From contig WGFD01000028.1 in NCBI GenBank assembly GCA_015492395.1, positions 1 through 7,097 of the forward strand: a DNA stretch of 7,097 nucleotides, written 5' to 3'. This DNA is from Deltaproteobacteria bacterium. GTDB lineage: Bacteria > Desulfobacterota > GWC2-55-46 > S146-70. The notes beneath the pieces are model-generated. The model worked only from the letters and a program-made list of their open reading frames with translations, was not told where the DNA came from and did not search any database. The position numbers were made by a program, and so were the translations under genes. Shown here in pieces: positions 6,356-7,097 of the stretch (within the stretch, counting starts at the first letter, position 1; every line of letters begins with the position of its first letter).

Positions 6356-6369
6356 CCCACTTTAGTGGG
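6356..6369 (-). promoter_or_regulatory. Small hairpin in the rhlE leader
   Basis: CCCAC-TTTA-GTGGG is a perfect 5-bp inverted repeat 12 nt upstream of the rhlE Shine-Dalgarno, flanked by GGCC on both sides. It would form a short hairpin in the leader mRNA or serve as a protein-binding palindrome. Nothing here proves a function. Confidence 0.3.
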
Positions 6370-6422
6370 CCGGTCTAGGCTGGATATTTAAGGTTATTGC
6401 GATGAAAGGGTTGAAGGATCAA

Positions 6423-6449
6423 GCCTGCCCGTCAAATCCTGGCAGATAG
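6423..6449. repeat. REP-like hairpin, diverged copy 2
   Basis: GCCTGCCCGTC (6423-6433) is identical to 4717-4727. It is followed after 7 nt by GGCAGATAGG (6441-6450), which resembles the GGCAGACAGG of copy 1. CTGCC (6425-6429) can pair with GGCAG (6441-6445). The second arm has decayed compared with copy 1. In rhlE mRNA it would lie within the long leader. Confidence 0.35.
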
Positions 6450-6486
6450 GAATGGGATCAACCATGACTCTGCATATACCGACCGG

Positions 6487-6499
6487 TTGGTACTACCAA
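6487..6499. promoter_or_regulatory. 13-bp palindrome, possible operator for rhlE
   Basis: TTGGTA-C-TACCAA is a perfect 6-bp inverted repeat with a single central base. It lies about 10 bases downstream of the -10 hexamer of the minus-strand promoter candidate, close to the expected start of transcription, which is where a repressor would block initiation. As RNA the one-base loop is poor for a hairpin, which favours a DNA-binding role if it has one. Confidence 0.35.
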
Positions 6500-6509
6500 T
6501 AATCTAACT

Positions 6510-6538
6510 ATTCTAGCACGTACGCCAGGGGATGTACA
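6510..6538 (-). promoter_or_regulatory. Promoter candidate for rhlE
   Basis: On the minus strand TGTACA (6533-6538), 4 of 6 matches to TTGACA, is followed after exactly 17 nt by TAGAAT (6510-6515), 5 of 6 to TATAAT, with a TG one base before the -10 (TGCTAGAAT, extended -10). It would start transcription near 6503 and give rhlE a leader of about 170 nt. No competing promoter of similar quality was seen closer to the gene. Confidence 0.45.
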
Positions 6539-6587
6539 GAAGAAAGTGACGGACTTTGTCCAACCTGCCCCACTTCACTCAAACAGA

Positions 6588-6719
6588 TCATGTTGGGAAA
6601 TTCTTCCAATCGCCGGTCATATCAGCTTCTGTGGGATATCTCCAGCCCGCAATCGGAGGATCATTTGCTAAAGCAGACTCCATAAAGGCGATTATAAATA
6701 ATATGATAAAGAGCTTCAT
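6588..6719 (-). pseudogene. Truncated secreted protein, 43 aa with signal peptide
   Basis: An ATG at 6717-6719 opens MKLFIILFIIAFMESALA, a clear Sec signal peptide. It continues with NDPPIAGWRYPTEADMTGDW, then KNFPT and a TGA at 6588-6590. The mature start (GWRYPTEAD..GDWK.F) resembles the N-terminus of a group of exported bacterial proteins that I recall continuing into an FNGDG-type calcium-binding or FG-GAP-like domain. I do not find that continuation in any frame downstream, so the gene seems cut off after about 25 mature residues. Family assignment is from memory and uncertain. The bases before the ATG are purine-rich (AAAGAAGAGA), but a standard Shine-Dalgarno spacing is not obvious. 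It might instead be a very short secreted peptide. Confidence 0.5.
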
Positions 6720-6809
6720 TCTCTTCTTTGAAACCCAACGATGAAATAACCTGCACCGATTGAGGGCAAAAGACTTATGAAACTAAAAACTTTACACGAA
6801 GGCAATAGA

Positions 6810-6836
6810 CCCCGATTAAGCACAGTGTTAAGGGGG
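6810..6836. repeat. Imperfect inverted repeat downstream of the transglutaminase-like gene
   Basis: CCCC-GA-TTAA-G-CAC-A-GTG-TTAA-GGGGG: the CAC/GTG, TTAA/TTAA and CCCC/GGGG arms are nested around a single central base, giving about 11 pairs with small interruptions. It lies 17 nt after the minus-strand stop at 6853. There is no T tract on the minus-strand 3' side, so it is at best a weak or Rho-assisted terminator. Confidence 0.3.
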
Positions 6837-6852
6837 CAGGTTGATTTTTTTG

Positions 6853-7097
6853 TTAGCTCTTGATTACCTCTATATCTGGCAAATTCTCCGCCACTTCCTG
6901 ATAGTTGGATGATTTTTCGAGAACCCGAACAACCTCTGGTAATGGATCAGGCCATATTGCCAGTAAATCTGCCTCCCCTTCTACGACAATAGGAAAGGCA
7001 AGTTTTTCAACTGGGGGCGAAAACTCCGCTGACGCTCCTCTTTTATTTCCCCTGGCATCGATTCGATACCACCCGTATTGGGGAAGATACACGGCAT
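6853..7097 (-). CDS. C-terminal part of a transglutaminase-like protein (cut by window edge)
   Basis: The frame is open to the window edge, so only the last 81 complete codons are present. It reads AVYLPQYGWYRIDARGNKRG, then ASAEFSPPVEKLAF and a tail ending DIEVIKS. The block YGWYRIDARGNK followed by FSPPVE.LAF is typical of the transglutaminase-like (COG1305) fold. The Asp of RIDARGNK would be the third member of the Cys-His-Asp triad, and the His is expected a few codons upstream, just outside the window. A GTG inside the frame (7090-7092) is not the real start. These proteins are usually cytoplasmic or secreted papain-like peptidases or amidases of unknown substrate. No SD or operon partner can be judged. 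It lies 133 nt upstream of the secreted-protein remnant, on the same strand. Confidence 0.75.
   Translation of the reverse strand, partial: AVYLPQYGWYRIDARGNKRGASAEFSPPVEKLAFPIVVEGEADLLAIWPDPLPEVVRVLEKSSNYQEVAENLPDIEVIKS

Larger units (their letters stand above)
6370..6587. other. Intergenic stretch upstream of rhlE
   Basis: No coding sequence was found on the minus strand between the truncated secreted-protein gene and rhlE. The stretch holds the promoter candidate, a palindrome and the second REP-like element, listed separately. The plus-strand frame from 6550 to 6744 is open but reads mainly as the antisense of the secreted-protein remnant. Confidence 0.5.

Noticed and set aside
6556..6744. 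Plus-strand 62-codon frame with a TTG start
   Set aside because: Most of it is the antisense of the signal-peptide-encoding remnant at 6588-6719, and no ribosome binding site precedes it.

Overview
The window looks like chromosomal DNA from a Gram-negative, probably motile bacterium. It carries an outer-membrane beta-barrel with a signal peptide and a C-terminal Phe, a periplasmic binding protein, a two-TM chemoreceptor and an RhlE-type DEAD-box helicase. The lineage cannot be fixed from sequence alone; a deltaproteobacterial or Nitrospirota-like background is a guess. No rRNA, tRNA, CRISPR array or intact insertion sequence was seen.

Nearly all convincing genes are on the minus strand. Reading that strand 5'->3' (right to left), the window opens with the C-terminal end of a transglutaminase-like protein (6853-7097, cut by the window edge). 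Next comes a 43-codon remnant of a secreted protein (6588-6719). An intergenic stretch with a good promoter candidate and a palindrome follows, then rhlE (5079-6329), which ends in a strong hairpin terminator (5025-5052). From about 4116 to 5020 there is no secure gene. This stretch holds an apparently frameshifted plus-strand membrane-protein-like ORF, a 49-codon plus-strand ORF with a good ribosome binding site, and a REP-like hairpin.

The core of the window is a three-gene transcription unit: porin (3048-4115), a small PstS-like periplasmic binding protein (2550-2999) and a methyl-accepting chemotaxis protein (828-2501). Both spacers are exactly 48 nt, and each contains an imperfect stem-loop that begins at the stop codon of the gene before it. 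The simplest reading is one sensory route: ligand entry through the outer membrane, capture in the periplasm, and signalling by the receptor to the flagellar Che system. Phosphate or another oxyanion is a plausible ligand, judged only from the binding-protein family.

Downstream of the receptor (about 444-843) lies what looks like the decayed 3' end of an unrecognised gene, broken by one apparent single-base deletion, followed by a 64-codon ORF that overlaps it by ATGA. Positions 1-443 hold only weak ORFs. rhlE is visibly more GC-rich than the porin operon, so the window is compositionally mixed.
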